Below are positions 39,564-51,779 of a stretch of 64,000 nt of DNA, piece after piece. The notes below the pieces were generated by a model. That model was not told where the DNA came from. It did no database searches and worked only from the letters and a program-made list of their open reading frames with translations. The stretch is taken from the NCBI GenBank assembly GCA_024138015.1, contig JAMXBB010000008.1, forward strand, positions 4,606,107 through 4,670,106, given 5' to 3'. The translations under genes and the position numbers were made by a program. Origin of the DNA: Lumnitzera littorea (lineage: Eukaryota > Streptophyta > Magnoliopsida > Myrtales > Combretaceae). Within the stretch, counting starts at the first letter, position 1, and each line of letters begins with the position of its first letter.

Positions 39564-40427
39564 TTATAGGAATCAACCCCTTAGAGCAATCACACATAGT
39601 TGAGCTAGAGGACTTTAAGGACTCATTTAAAGAATATTAACTTGAGGCCTTATCTGAGATGGAGATTCCTATCCCGACTTAATCTTCTACCAATCTGACT
39701 ACTAAACCCTCACGTATGCCAGATTTGCTCTTATCAAGCAGCTATGCTTATCTAAGAAGACAGCCTTAAGACTATCCAAGTTGAGCTGGCAAGCCAACCA
39801 CAAACATCCGACCCCAACTCAAGCTGACTACTTTGTAACGAGATTGATTGGGCCTTGACTTGATCCAGATCAAGTTGACCCCTGATTGCAAACCTTCCTT
39901 TCTCTTTTTTGCCCACTTTGTACCATATTTCTAACAACTAGCCATCAAATGACACTCGTCTTCTAGTACAACATTGCAAAAGGATTCTTTACTTTTTCGT
40001 AGTGAATATTCTTTGTCTCTTTTATCCTTTTTATTATATATTATGTAGCCTAATTGTAAGGATACCCCTTTTTATCTTTTCATATATGTAAAGTAACCCT
40101 AGTTAATGGGTATATAAACCTCCACTTAAATGTATGCAGATATATTCATTAACATCAAACAATTATTCAAGTTTCCTTTAAGCAACCCTAATGTTCTCAT
40201 TACTCTTCAACTCTTATCTATTCTCTTAAGTAAAGAGTAATGGCGAGTGACCCTTCAGTTCGGACTAATGAGTCATATCCAGTGGATTGTAAGCCCAGTA
40301 GGATCAACTATTATGTCATATTTAGTTGGTAGCTACCAGACTTTGGTAGCTTTCTTTTGTTTCTTTTTTATTCGCTTTGTTGTAGTGTCTCTCCTTGCGT
40401 ATGACTCCCAAAGATACATCAGCTTCA
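39564..40427 (+). repeat. Element D 5' LTR
   Basis: It starts TTATAGGAATCA (TGATAGGAATCA in relatives) and ends CA at 40,426-40,427, one base before the primer site. A TATA box (TATATAAA, 40,111-40,118) follows a TTAATGGG word shared with the related LTRs. Confidence 0.8.
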
Positions 40428-40428
40428 T

Positions 40429-40440
40429 TGGTATTAGAGC
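40429..40440 (+). other. Element D primer-binding site
   Basis: TGGTATTAGAGC, one mismatch from the usual initiator-Met tRNA primer site of plant LTR elements. Confidence 0.88.
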
Positions 40441-40768
40441 ACTATTTTGTAAGGGAGTGTGTAAAGTTTTTGGTTCGCTTTGCTATTAGTGGTTGCTGTG
40501 TTCCTTCTGTAGTTGTTACAGTGCATTCGTGTAGAGTAAGTCCAGAGTTGTGAGCTGTGTAATGAAGATTTGTGTGTTGGTAAGTAATGTTTCATTATTA
40601 CATTGTTCTTACTTTGTTTTTCCACTTCAAAAACAAAGTAAGTCATTTTCTGTCCTATTCGAGTAATTATTGGGTATTAAGGTTGTTATAGTGTAATAGT
40701 TGGAGTCTTAGGTAGTAAGGAAGCATTGTTTTCTTTGTGTTGTTAATTTGTTCGAGCAGTATTATATC

Positions 40769-42115
40769 ATGTTCGATTTGAGTGTTCAAGGTGTTATTGA
40801 TGACTAGAGTGATGGTGCTCGGCTAAGTCGTGGTCATGATGATAGTAACACCCTAAGGTCGGTTGATGATAAACTTAATAAACTCACTAACCTTATTGAG
40901 AGACTAGTCACAATAGTGCAAGTTAATGGGCAACAAACTCAAGGTATGTTGCCATACAACCTATCTGAAAATATTCAAGAGAGAGGTTATGGTTAAGGTA
41001 GCCGAGTCAATCGCCTAGTTCAACCATAGTAAGCTGGAGGAGTTGCAGACCGAGTAACTAGATGAAGATTGGAGTTAAAAGAGATTGAGGAAGATGATAA
41101 GGAGATTGATGTCGGGGAGTATGGAGAGGAAGAAGAAGAAAATGGTTATTACCAAGCATAGGAATAAGGACCTCAAGCTCTTCGATGACTAGATAATGTC
41201 AAGGTCTAAATCCTACCTTTTAACGGAAGTAGAGATGCAGATGAATATTTGGAGTTGGAAGAGAAGGTAGAAAAGTTATTTGACTATTTTGGATATACAA
41301 AAGCTGTGAAGTTTCAACTTGCTGCACTTGAGTTCTCAAGGTATGCCACTATTTGATGGAAGAATCTAAATGTAGCTAAAGCAAGAGATGGAAGACGAGG
41401 AGTATGGACCCTGGATGAGATGAAAAAGTTATTAAGGGGTAAGTTTGTGTCCAAGACCTACTTACAAGATATGTTTGCAAAGTTACAGAAACTTCGCCAA
41501 GGAGGCCGATTTGTTGATGACTACATAAGAGAATCCCAAATGCTTACGATCCAAGTCCACATAGAAGAACCAAAGGCCCGTATAGTATCGAGGTTCGTTT
41601 ATGGACTCAAATATGAAATTCACAATATTGTGGAAGTATAGAGGTTTTATACCTTAGAAGAAGCGACTAAGATAATGCAGAGGGTAGAAAAGTAGAGAAG
41701 AAGTGCTCCGAGCCAATCTAGGCCAACATTCTCTCGAACTCCTGTTCTACACCAACCTGTCCAAGTTGAGCCAAGGAAACCATACCGAACCGAGGAAAGT
41801 AATGACCAACCTGACGATAGCTAAGTAGGACAACTGTATTGAACCTTAGCTAGGTCAACCTCGAGAACATATGAGAGAGGACAGCCTTCTAGACGGAAAA
41901 CCAGTGAGGTAAAGTGCTTTAAATGTTTAGGCTTTAGATACATGATTGCTAAGTGCCCAATCGGGCATGTCATGGTACTCTAAGGAAATGTAGTAGATAA
42001 CATCGATGAGAGCAAGCCGGAAGAGGAAAAGGATGTTGGAAATACCAAGGCCAAAGAAGAAGAGGAGACCTATGTCTATGCTGACTAAGGAGAAGTAACA
42101 ACCTTAGTCCTAAGA
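40769..42115 (+). pseudogene. Element D gag, one frame with point stops
   Basis: From ATG 40,769 a single reading frame runs about 445 codons without a frameshift. It is broken only by stop codons such as TGA before WKNLN and TAG after IVEV. It shows an Asp/Glu-rich linker, the gag core (FNGSRDADEYLEL, then LFDYFGYTKAVKFQLAALEF), the open stretch 41,420-41,641, and a zinc knuckle at about 41,911-41,955 reading CFKCLGFRYMIAKC, with Tyr in place of His. The product was the capsid/nucleocapsid precursor. The stops make it non-functional, and the lack of indels suggests it decayed later or differently from its neighbours. Confidence 0.85.
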
Positions 42116-42151
42116 TAAGTACTAAGTTCCTTGCTGAACTCCAAAGAAGAC

Positions 42152-43760
42152 TGTTGGTCCCGTATAATATATCGAGAGGGGGGGGTGGTAAATTGATATC
42201 TTTAAATTTTTGGAAAACTTTTTCAATATAAGAAAAATAAAATTACCCCTCTTAACAACTTATATTGGTGAATAGTGATATTTTAAAAATTGAACACACG
42301 ACAATTAATAAACAAAATTAAAAGAGTAAGGAAAGAGAACATCAGGATGAGATTTTATAAAGCTTTAGCCTTCTACCTACTACTTTATTCCAACTCCACT
42401 ACTGGAAACTCAGTCTACTTTATCGATGCCATTTCACTTGATCTACTAAATCAAATCATAAGAAGATTATAAGCATTCATTACACATGCACTTTACAATG
42501 CTTTGCTCTACCTATCTAGCCTCTCTACAATCTAGGTTAATACAGATGTATAGAGTACAAATATACTTGTCTCAACACGTAAACAACAAATAATAATTAT
42601 AAATTACAAGCGAGATCAAAAGTATAAATCTCAAACAATTTTAGTCAAAAGAGAAATGACAATTATTGTATAATTTGCTTCAGTGCAACTTTCTAAAGAA
42701 GTATCTGAAAGACTTCCTATGACTTTTCAGAAGGTTGAATCTAATCACGATTTTTTGTACAACGAAAACTTTTCTTTACAGTTGTAAATGACGTTTTGAA
42801 TCCTTTTTTTTTTTTATATTGAGATCTTCTAACGACTAAAATTCTGAAGATTATGTTCACTTCCATATTTATCCAATCGTTAATTATTTAAGATAATTCC
42901 TTAGATATTTTAAGAAGATCTCAGTCATTTGAAATTCAAAAACAACTCTCCTTATCTTGTTTAAATCAGATATTCATCAATCCGTAAACACCAAATAAAC
43001 TTCTTATTTGAATTTGAAAAGATATGCTTTTGTTAGTGACTTCTGGATAAGCTTCCAATTCAAAATTTTGAAATTCCACAAAATCTGAATCAACTTTATC
43101 CTTATCCATTCTCGTGCATATCTTGATTTATCCACATATATTTTCACTTAAAATTATCTCCAAGGATCATGATTCTATTTTGAGTGAAACGGGATTAAGT
43201 ATATTTCCCTAATACACACAATCTAATGGAGCTATGCGTTATTGAATTTCGAATTTAATATTAAAATTTAACATCATATATTTCCAAATCAACTTTCTGA
43301 ATAACCTTTTGAAGACTATCGATTCTTCCTTTCTTTGAAGTTTCTAAACAAACTTCTGAAATAATCTTCTACTTCTTATAAAGCTTCTAAACTACTTTCT
43401 AAAAAAACTTCAGACTATTTTCTTTTTTAATCAAACTAGACCTTCTGAATAAGTTTCTGAAGACAAATTAGTTTTGCGAATTTTAAACTTTCTAAGAACC
43501 TATTTGAATGCCTACAATCTTAAAGGTTCATTAGCATTTATCCTTTTTTATTATCATTACAATATATGAGAGATATTTAATATTCTCTCCTTTTTTTTTT
43601 ATGATAACAAAAACACTATTATAAAACCAAATCGCAAAAAAAAAAAAAAAAAAAATTCACAATTACAATCACTATGTCATACAATAAGCAGACCATAACA
43701 ACTATTTTTAGTTTTTCTAACCCCAACTATTTTTGGTTTTTCTCTCCCCTTTTTTTGTTA
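42152..43760 (+). mobile_element. Probable Copia (SIRE/Maximus-like) LTR inserted in element D
   Basis: It starts TGTTGGTCCCGTATA with GAGAGGGGGGGTGG soon after, a start typical of SIRE-type Copia LTRs. Repeated CTTCTGAA-like words (about 42,700-43,480) and a CTCTCCCC-TTTTTGTTATCA word near 43,741 are also typical. I did not find its right end, primer site or partner LTR, so the extent is a guess. Confidence 0.5.
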
Positions 43761-46370
43761 TCATCTTTGATTAACATACTGTGATGCCATAAATAAACTC
43801 CCCTTTAATCTTTATAGAATATGCAGAATGATTAAGAGAAATAATAGAAACAAAAGAACATATTGCATTGATTAAAGGAAATATCATGACCAAGTCTAGA
43901 AATGACAAAACGAACAAGAAACAAGTCTACAGGAGGACTTACAAAATATCCTAACACATAGTTCAATTATTACAGTATACCGAAACAAAGAAAATTCTAC
44001 AACAATTCTTTACCTTGTACTAAAGCAAGAGATAGTTGCAATTCATTACAGTAGAACAAAGGCCGATATTCAAGCAATCTAAACTCCAACACACCAATTA
44101 GTAGCTACATTCCAAAACAGATTAGCCCCATCAACATCAAAACCAAGCGGCAGCCATTAGTTTGGGAGTTCTATACTTCGATCAAACCAAGCTCCTTCTC
44201 AATGACAAGAACCAAGTGCTCCAAGTAACTAAGTCATTCATTGAGCTTCACTTAGACAACAATAATGATGGACAAATGCAAATCATACATGCCAAGCTAA
44301 GAGTGAATCAAGCTGTATCAACAGCCACGGCATTTAAATTTCAATTCAGCAACCCTTAGCAAACACATTTCGAGCTTCTGATCAAGAAGAACATGCCAAA
44401 CCAAGCTGCAATTGATAACTGCAATAATAAGCCTTGAAATTTTAATCGTTAAGCTGATATGTTCTTCATTTTACTATTGATCAGGATTAATAGAACATTC
44501 ATTGCCATTATATTGTATCGCAGGCCATGCAATTGAACTTGCAACACTCCAGAGCTAAGACCAAGCAACTACTAGACTGTAAGCAATCACTAAGCACAAA
44601 AAGATAGCAGTAGCTCCTAACAAATGGAAATCCGAATAAATCCACAATTAGATCACTCCATCCTCACAAAAAATTAGCAGAAGCAACTGCACATGACAGT
44701 TCAGTGAGTTGATGCCAAGCAACTTCACTTTCTCGAATTCTAAGCTTGGGCATCCAACTCCAATAGCAGCTTGATCCACGTAATAGTTGTAGTTCGCAAT
44801 AGCAACAACTAGCCAAGAAATCTAAGTACTCAAGAGCACGACCTAGTTCTAAACTCCATAGCAGTTATCGTAAACCGCCCTTTAACAACTGTCCGAGTTC
44901 TTTTCCAAATCGCATCAGATGTTAGTTTTTCTCGAAGCTCCAAGCATCATGCTCAACTTGTCTACATAGTGCATTTAATCCAACTTGCAACAACCAATTC
45001 GTGTCTCAACTTCAGCTACGACATAAATAGAACCCGAGTTGTAGCTGTTCAAGCTTCTTCTTCAATGCTCCATAACAAACGAACAGCTTCTTATATGATT
45101 GAAAGGACCAAACATCAAGCCAATGTCCAAGAGTAGCAGACTGTATACTCTATTAAGTCGTAGCAGGGATTTTAGATCAAACCGACTAATATCAGGCCAT
45201 GGTTTTCCAAGAGATCTGCAGCAACAAGTTACAATAACCATGCTGCGAGAAACACGAACAGCAGCTCCTTAGACACATGCTGTAGAAAATTGCAGCAGCC
45301 AAGATGCTTCAAGAATCAACCGAGCACCTCCATTTGACCAAGTCGAATAGCTCTGTTTATATTCAAGCAAGACCGAGACCAAGCTAAGCTACTGATGTTT
45401 AACTGCAGCAGACATGACCAAGCTATGAAATTCACTTGCGAAGCACAATTCAATTGAGCTACCTAAGTCAAACTTGTGCAACACGTAGGGGCTGGAAGAT
45501 TGGAACAATTAAACAAAGCATATGTTGACACCAGTACTGGACAGTAATTCAGAGAATACTGGTTACTAATTTTTTTTCTTTTCTTTCTGGACTTAGACCA
45601 TGTCGATGGAAGGCCTATGGGATAATTCAAAAGCCCTTTGTGTAATTTTAGCAAGAAGAGAAATTGTGTAAGGGGTAGCAACTTTATGGTGGATACACGA
45701 ACCAAGCACCTACATGAAAAGTGAAGAACACGTGGGGAATTTATAAAGAGAAAAATGAAAAGCTGATGTGGGGGCTTGAGTTAGCCCATTTTTGGTGAAG
45801 TAAGCCTACAAGTAGACAAATGAGGAAAGAGGTTTCTGTTGAGCAAAAGAGGAAAAGAAAAAAAAGGACAAAAAAGCAAGACAGCAGACGAGGATAGTAG
45901 TTTTACAAGAGAGTAAAATAAGAGTAGCATTTAAAGATAGAACAGCAGCTAGAGTTTATTTTTGGCTAGTATAGTTAAGAACAGAAATTTTATATTTGTT
46001 TTGCTTTATTAATTTTAGTATGTTTTCTTTAATTTCAGAACTCTAAATCATTTTATTCTAACTCATTAAAGAACCACCCCAAGTTTCAAATGAATCGAGA
46101 TTTACTAATTTTCGATCGAATTTCGGGATTGAATATACTGATCGAAATGTTTTCTTTTTCTTGTTATTTCAATTTATATATATCTTGATTCATTTGCATT
46201 TTACGATGTAATATTGTATTTAATTTGTTTAGATTTTGTATTGATGGATTTGATGTGTTTTGTGTATTATTTCAATATTGATATTAAGTATTTAAGTATT
46301 TTTCTATTGTGTTCATCGTCTAATTATTTAGTGCTTGGCCATTACTTTTTAGCTAGATAGAGTTATAGGA
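43761..46370. other. Unresolved block, less AT-rich
   Basis: From about 44,000 to 45,750 the sequence is visibly richer in G/C words (AAGC, AGCAG, CAAC) than its surroundings, but all frames are short. On the minus strand a TTTATAAATTCC TATA-like box lies near 45,738-45,748 with a CACGTG word at 45,729-45,734. It may be inner sequence of the Copia-like element or another LTR; I cannot name it. Confidence 0.4.
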
Positions 46371-46851
46371 TATCCAGGAGAGTTTCGATAACTCGTGTTA
46401 AATATAGCTTGAATTTTTAAAAAGATCATCATAAGGATATGCGGGTTTTTAATTAAATTTATAAACTCACACACTTAATATGGTTGAAAATATGGTTCGG
46501 GTCACGGAGACATACTTAAATCAAATTTCTAACTAGAATAATAATTTCGATGTGAGCGAATTATAATTTAGCCAATAATTATAGATAAATTGCCTTAATG
46601 GGTAAATTTATACTATAATTAGAATTCCACTACTCTTGGAGGTAAGCGAGTTTTAGTTGGTTTAAATAAATCTTTTTTAATCAATTTCGAATATCGATTT
46701 AAGACATTACATCTATTTAAATGAGAGTAAATCTACAAATCTCAATTTGATCCATTTTTATTTCCTAAACTCAGGACCTTCATAGTGCAGTTAGAACATT
46801 TAGTTTAGTATTCATCTTGTTATTGTAAACCCTAAATATAAGCTTTATAAC
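46371..46851 (-). repeat. Inverted fragment of the S / E-LTR-insert repeat
   Basis: The word AATTATAGTATAAAT followed by AATTTATCTATAAT at about 60,358-60,400 appears here as its reverse complement (about 46,575-46,620). Neighbouring AT-rich sequence is compatible with a diverged inverted copy. Confidence 0.5.
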
Positions 46852-49754
46852 TGTAAGATCGAACTTAGTACACAAAGTTTAGGGCGATCGACTAAAGGAT
46901 CTGATTGAGTCTAAATTATAAAATAAAACTAGAAATATTAGTAAAAGTAACCCCGTAAGTTTAAATTTAAAAAAATAAGTAATAAAATTATAGAATATAA
47001 AATTTTCAAATTTTAAGTATATTACTCATTATTTATCGGAAATATAATAAATTACTAGAGATAAATTATATGCATACTAAAAATCATATAATAACATAAA
47101 TAATATTTAAGAGTATTTACTTATACTTTATATGTATTTATGCGTAGGTAAAAAAATACGCAAAATTACCTAAAATGTTTGAAAATTACTAGAAATTTGC
47201 TAAATAATTAAAGAAAATTATTTAAAAAATAAAGAAAAAAATCAAAGAAGTTGAGAACAATCCAGATTTAGGTCGTGGTAGCTAGGGGATGAAGAAACAA
47301 ATTTAGATCAATTAAATTCAAACACTTGAAAAGGCAAATGGAAGTGGATAATGTACATTATCTAATCAAATTAATGCACAAAAATTTCTTTAAAGCTCTA
47401 TAAATAGAAAAAAAAATTACAGAAGCTCATTTGAGATGTTTGCAGTTGTAGGCAATTGAGAAGGTCAAAATTTTAAGAGAAAATTAAGGTTTACAAAAAA
47501 AAATTACAAAAATTTATACTATAAAGACATTTGAATAGACCCCATAACCCAGCATCCACCATCACCTGAAACCGAATCACCACCACCAACATACTCTAAA
47601 CCCCATGCCTAGACTAACCAATACACCCTAGGCCATGGTTGGTGGCTGGAAGTCCAAGAGACAAGCGAGTCTTAAATTTAGTTCAATTTTGTATGATTTA
47701 TTAAAATTATTAATTGTACCCAAAAAATTATGAATTTTACTATTCTGATATTTTATTATATGTAGATTTAGGAAAAAAATATTGATTAAGGTTAATTACA
47801 TCTGTAAATACAAAGTGCTTAAGAAATCATGCTAAACCGAGCATATTTTAAATTAGAAATAAATAGACTTTAGAGTGTAATTTTGGACTCAAAAAAAAAT
47901 TTTTTTTTTTTTGTAGACTATCTAAGTAATATAGAACAATGTTATGAAGCCATTTTTATTTTAAATTAATTTTTGAAATTTTTAAGCCCTAAAATGATGG
48001 ATAAAATGAGTAATTTTGGATTAATTGAGTAATTAAATTACTAATTACTGATTTAGAGGGTAATCAGATGTTTAGGGATGTTAATTTCTAATATAGTAAC
48101 ATAATCACAGCATTTAGAGTATTAAATATAATTATCATAGAGATTATGTAATAAATATAGGTTATTTGATAATATGTACAATTGGAGTTATGGTAATTCT
48201 AAAATAATGAGTTAAATTGGATGATATAATGATAATATTAGTATGTATTAAATCTGGTATAAAACATAATTTTAGGTAATTATACAAAAAATGTAAAATT
48301 TCTTTAGATCAGAAGTAAATCGGTACACTAATGAGGATTAGAGTGTACCGAATGGGTTAGAATACTGAATTAAGACCTAGTATGATATTAGGATACTTAA
48401 GCTTGATGTGATTAATTTCACATTAAGGTTCGAAACGTATTTTAAGATTTACTCATAGTTAGAACCGATTTAGAGCCTGAATCGAAATCAAATTCGAATT
48501 TGGAAACCGAACCTAGAATTAATGTAAAATGGATCGATAGTAAAAATTAGATATATAAAGAGAATTGAGTTCAATCATAACTTAGAATATATATCATCAA
48601 AGTATAAATACTAAAAAAACGTATTTATATTATAGGTTACACGGAAACAAGTTAACCGGCAACTAATTGAGTGAGCGACCAAGGATTTCAAGTAAGTTAG
48701 GCTTAATATTTCACCGTATTTTAGAGCACTTGAAGACTTAAGACTGTGTATGATTGTGATTGTAAGTAGTTTTATGCTTGTGTTTGCGTATCTGATTTTG
48801 TACTGAAATCTATGTTGTGTTTGATGACTGTTATGATTGGATTGGTGTGGAACTATTTAAACACCCTAAATCGAACCTAATCCTAATCAACCTGAATACT
48901 CTAATTTGACATGCATTACAACCCATTAAGAGATCATTAGGATTCTTTAACTAAACACTGACACCTTTGAAAAAGATAGCGCTGGATAGCATAATGGTCT
49001 TTTCCTCATCCTTAGCTGAACTAAGTGACAGGAGAGGATGTCGCGGTGAGGATGAGGGCATTGGTTCAAAGAATAGTCTGAAGGGGAGTTATATCTCTAT
49101 TACACAAACTTGGATTTAGATATAAGCTATTGCATTAATTAAAACTTCTCAACCTAGATTAAAGCGAGTAAAATTACTCTGATTTCACAACAAACTAGAC
49201 TATGTTATGTGATGACACTTGCTTGTTGCATTTTATGTAAATAATTTCTTGATAACCCTGATTATGCTTATATACATTCATAAGTCTCCAATTCAACGTA
49301 CTGAGCCATAGTTGCTCATACCCATGTAGATTCTTTTACAAGTTTTGACTTCTAATTTACTATCTCACATTACAACTATCTAGAGATTAATTCTCTTTTG
49401 AAGCTATGGGAAGTGAGGATCAATTGGCCCAATGATCAAGTTTTATAGTCTTACTAGAATCCATAGGATTAAGGACTGATAATGATATGTAAGTTAGCAA
49501 AACTGTTGTATTATAGAGAATCTCTTGGGAATTCTACAAGAATGTGAATGTAAATCTATATATATATATGACTTAAGGTTTTAACTTTTTATGTAAATTT
49601 TAGTTTAAATCTTAATTGAATTGTTTACTTCAAAGTAAGGAGTTGTAGACGCCTTATGTAGATCATATCTAAGATAAGCATTGTAAGGTCAATTCCTATT
49701 ATAGGTTGTTTACACGGTAAGACTATTGTGACTCCATGACTTTTGGGCGTAATA
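46852..49754 (+). repeat. Long LTR-like repeat F2
   Basis: It resembles F1 (33,072-36,466): GTAA-CCC-GTAAGTTTA near the start, and 48,640-49,754 near the end, including the AACTAAGTGACA-GAGAGGA stretch, GGTCAATT and GGGCGTAATA. It starts TGTAAGATC. It is AT-rich and non-coding. No target duplication is visible. Confidence 0.55.
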
Positions 49755-50569
49755 GTTATTTAGTTTTCACTTACTTTTAGTTCAATTATCAATAACTTAG
49801 CTTAAGGAAGAACTTAAATAATTTTGTACTTAGCACTTAGCTCCCTATGGAGTACAACCTAACTTACCGTTTTTAGTACTTCTACAACCAGATACACTTA
49901 TTAGTCCACACTTACATTTTCAGCGAGTCAGTTATGCAAAAGTACGGCACATGAAGAATGTATGTAGATAGCTGATGTACTTAGGAGATAAGTTAATCAC
50001 TAAGGCTTACCGTAGAAAGGGTAACCAATAGATCCTTTGAAATATCGAAGAAAAAGGAGATGGATTCAGTAAAACACAGTAGCTTTTGTGAAGTTACTCA
50101 TCGGATATGATGCACCAACAAACATAACATAACTTAATACTTTGCTTGATATGACATACAAGCTAATACTAAGGTCCACTCACTACTAATCTTGAGCTAC
50201 AAGACAAGACTAGATAAGAGTGTAGGTTATTGCTCAGAGAGAGTATCTCATAAGAAAAAGGAATAATATATGATATCTATTATAATGAAAGCGATCATCT
50301 ACAACTATAATCGAGAGACTATTTATAGTAAGTCCTTTTGGAAAACAATACAATAATGGAAATTACATAGAGGACAATGTATGAAGGAGATTCCTAGTAC
50401 AAACAAAAAAGGATAAATATGACAAAGGACAAAAAGTAATACAATATAAATATCATAAAAGTAAGAGATAGGTGGTAGCTTATCAATGGGTATGCGTTTT
50501 GGATCTTGGGGCATTGTGGCTAAACTAAGCTAGTGCTAGGGTTATTACTGTTGGGCTATACTGAAGGCT
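49755..50569. other. Gene-free sequence with LTR-like segment G2
   Basis: About 50,170-50,500 resembles 27,300-27,640 and is probably the same minus-strand LTR family. No gene is supported. Confidence 0.4.
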
Positions 50570-50898
50570 ACCGAGGTAATCAAGGAAGGTTGCAACTCGA
50601 TAGGGTAGGATAAGAGAGCTTGGCATACAGGGACCTTAGCCTTAGCACGTGGCAAGTCGGTACTGAAGTTCTCAGCATCTGAGTGAAAGATAGAGTAGAC
50701 CTGTATGTGTCTAAGCAAAGCACTCAAAGTGTTTGCCATTTGGCTTTCCTGATAGATGAGCTTGTCACAACCAAGCTGAGCAATTAGGATTCTCTTGGCT
50801 AAGCCTTGTAAGCCCCGAAGTCTAACTCGGGTAAGGGATCCAGAGGTCAGCATTCCACCAACAACTAAGTTATTAATTATATTACTATTAAGTACAGG
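50570..50898 (+). pseudogene. Element E RT, N-terminal part
   Basis: Just left of element C the plus strand reads ...INYITIKYR (with an upstream GKGSRGQHS stretch in place of KDGSWRMC), and it resumes with YPILKLDDMLDELHG just right of element C. Earlier motifs of the RT fingers are still traceable near 50,755-50,800 as EL-------DSL. Open frames here on either strand (50,545-51,100) are shadows that run into the C LTR. Confidence 0.7.
50894..50898. other. Target-site duplication of element C, left
   Basis: ACAGG, identical to 57,137-57,141. In the target it covers the Y-R codons of the E RT ITIKYRYP motif. Confidence 0.9.
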
Positions 50899-51761
50899 TG
50901 ATAGGGCGTACCAAGAGCAAATAAGGTTAGCCATATTGGGGTGGGTCCAAGCTAACAGAAAGCTTAAAATGGAAGGTGATGAAGTGGGTGAAAAAAGAGT
51001 AGGAAAAGTAAATAAGCAAATACCGCAGAAACGATTCCAAGTACATAATGTACCAAAGAACCTTCGTAGACTCATAAAACTAACCCGATATGACACATAA
51101 GTAGTTCGATGAGGTTATTCACCACCTAGCCTTGCTCAAGGGTTAAGCTAAGAGTAAGAAGGGAAGAGTAAGCATAGTAGCTCACAAAAGTAAATGTAGT
51201 GTATTCAATATTAGATTGATCATTGCGGCTACTCAGTACAAGGACATTTATACTCGATATTCTAAGGCAACTTGCCAAAAGAGGAAGAGACAAAAGGGTA
51301 TTTCCTAAAAGAAGCAAAATACAAAGAATGTAAAAGGGTATAAATGAAAAATCAAGAAAATGTTTTGTCTGTATGGTAGATTCCATCACATGTTGGTGGG
51401 ACACATGGCTAATAGTCATTAGCAATGCTTCTAGCAAAGCAGACGAGATTGTACAGTTAGTTAAGCAGAGATGCTGAGTAAAACTAAAGACTCTTCTATG
51501 GTGATGTTAGCTTAGATGCGTTCAAGAATACTCGGTACAAGTATTGCTAAGCTGCTGGTCAATATAAGCGTGGTTAAATAGATGGTGAATGGGCTAAGCT
51601 ATTAGTAGAACGTAACTCAAGTCGACATTCGATTACTAACAAATGCAAAGTTACTCAACTCGGCATTTTTCGCAGGTTAGGAGGAAAGGATTTGCTTTGT
51701 CAATCCTTCAAGACCTCAAGCTCAACCTTAGGTCAATAGTCTAGTGGCTTAATTCCTATCA
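50899..51761 (-). repeat. Element C 3' LTR
   Basis: TGATAGGGCG...CCTATCA, 863 bp. The minus-strand TATA box reads TATAAAT (plus strand 51,245-51,251). It aligns along its length with 56,244-57,136, with scattered substitutions and small indels. Confidence 0.92.
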
Positions 51762-51779
51762 TCCCATCCGAGTTGATTT

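Larger units (their letters stand above)
39564..42151 (+). mobile_element. Element D: Ty3/gypsy, plus strand, 5' LTR and gag only
   Basis: It comprises a 5' LTR (39,564-40,427), a primer site and a full-length gag frame with stops. It stops just before the protease, where a Copia-like LTR starts at 42,152. Its LTR resembles the element C family (shared GTTGAGCT-GAGG-CTT-AAGGA words near the start). No protease, RT or 3' LTR that is clearly its own occurs further on. Confidence 0.8.

Noticed and set aside
49860..50010. Minus-strand RT fragment
   Set aside because: Only a CAV-LL-like word and a VD could be matched; too weak to call.
50545..51100. 183-codon and 101-codon overlapping open frames
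   Set aside because: They cross the border of element E RT and the C LTR on opposite strands; neither has a domain, and the border (TSD ACAGG) explains the sequence.
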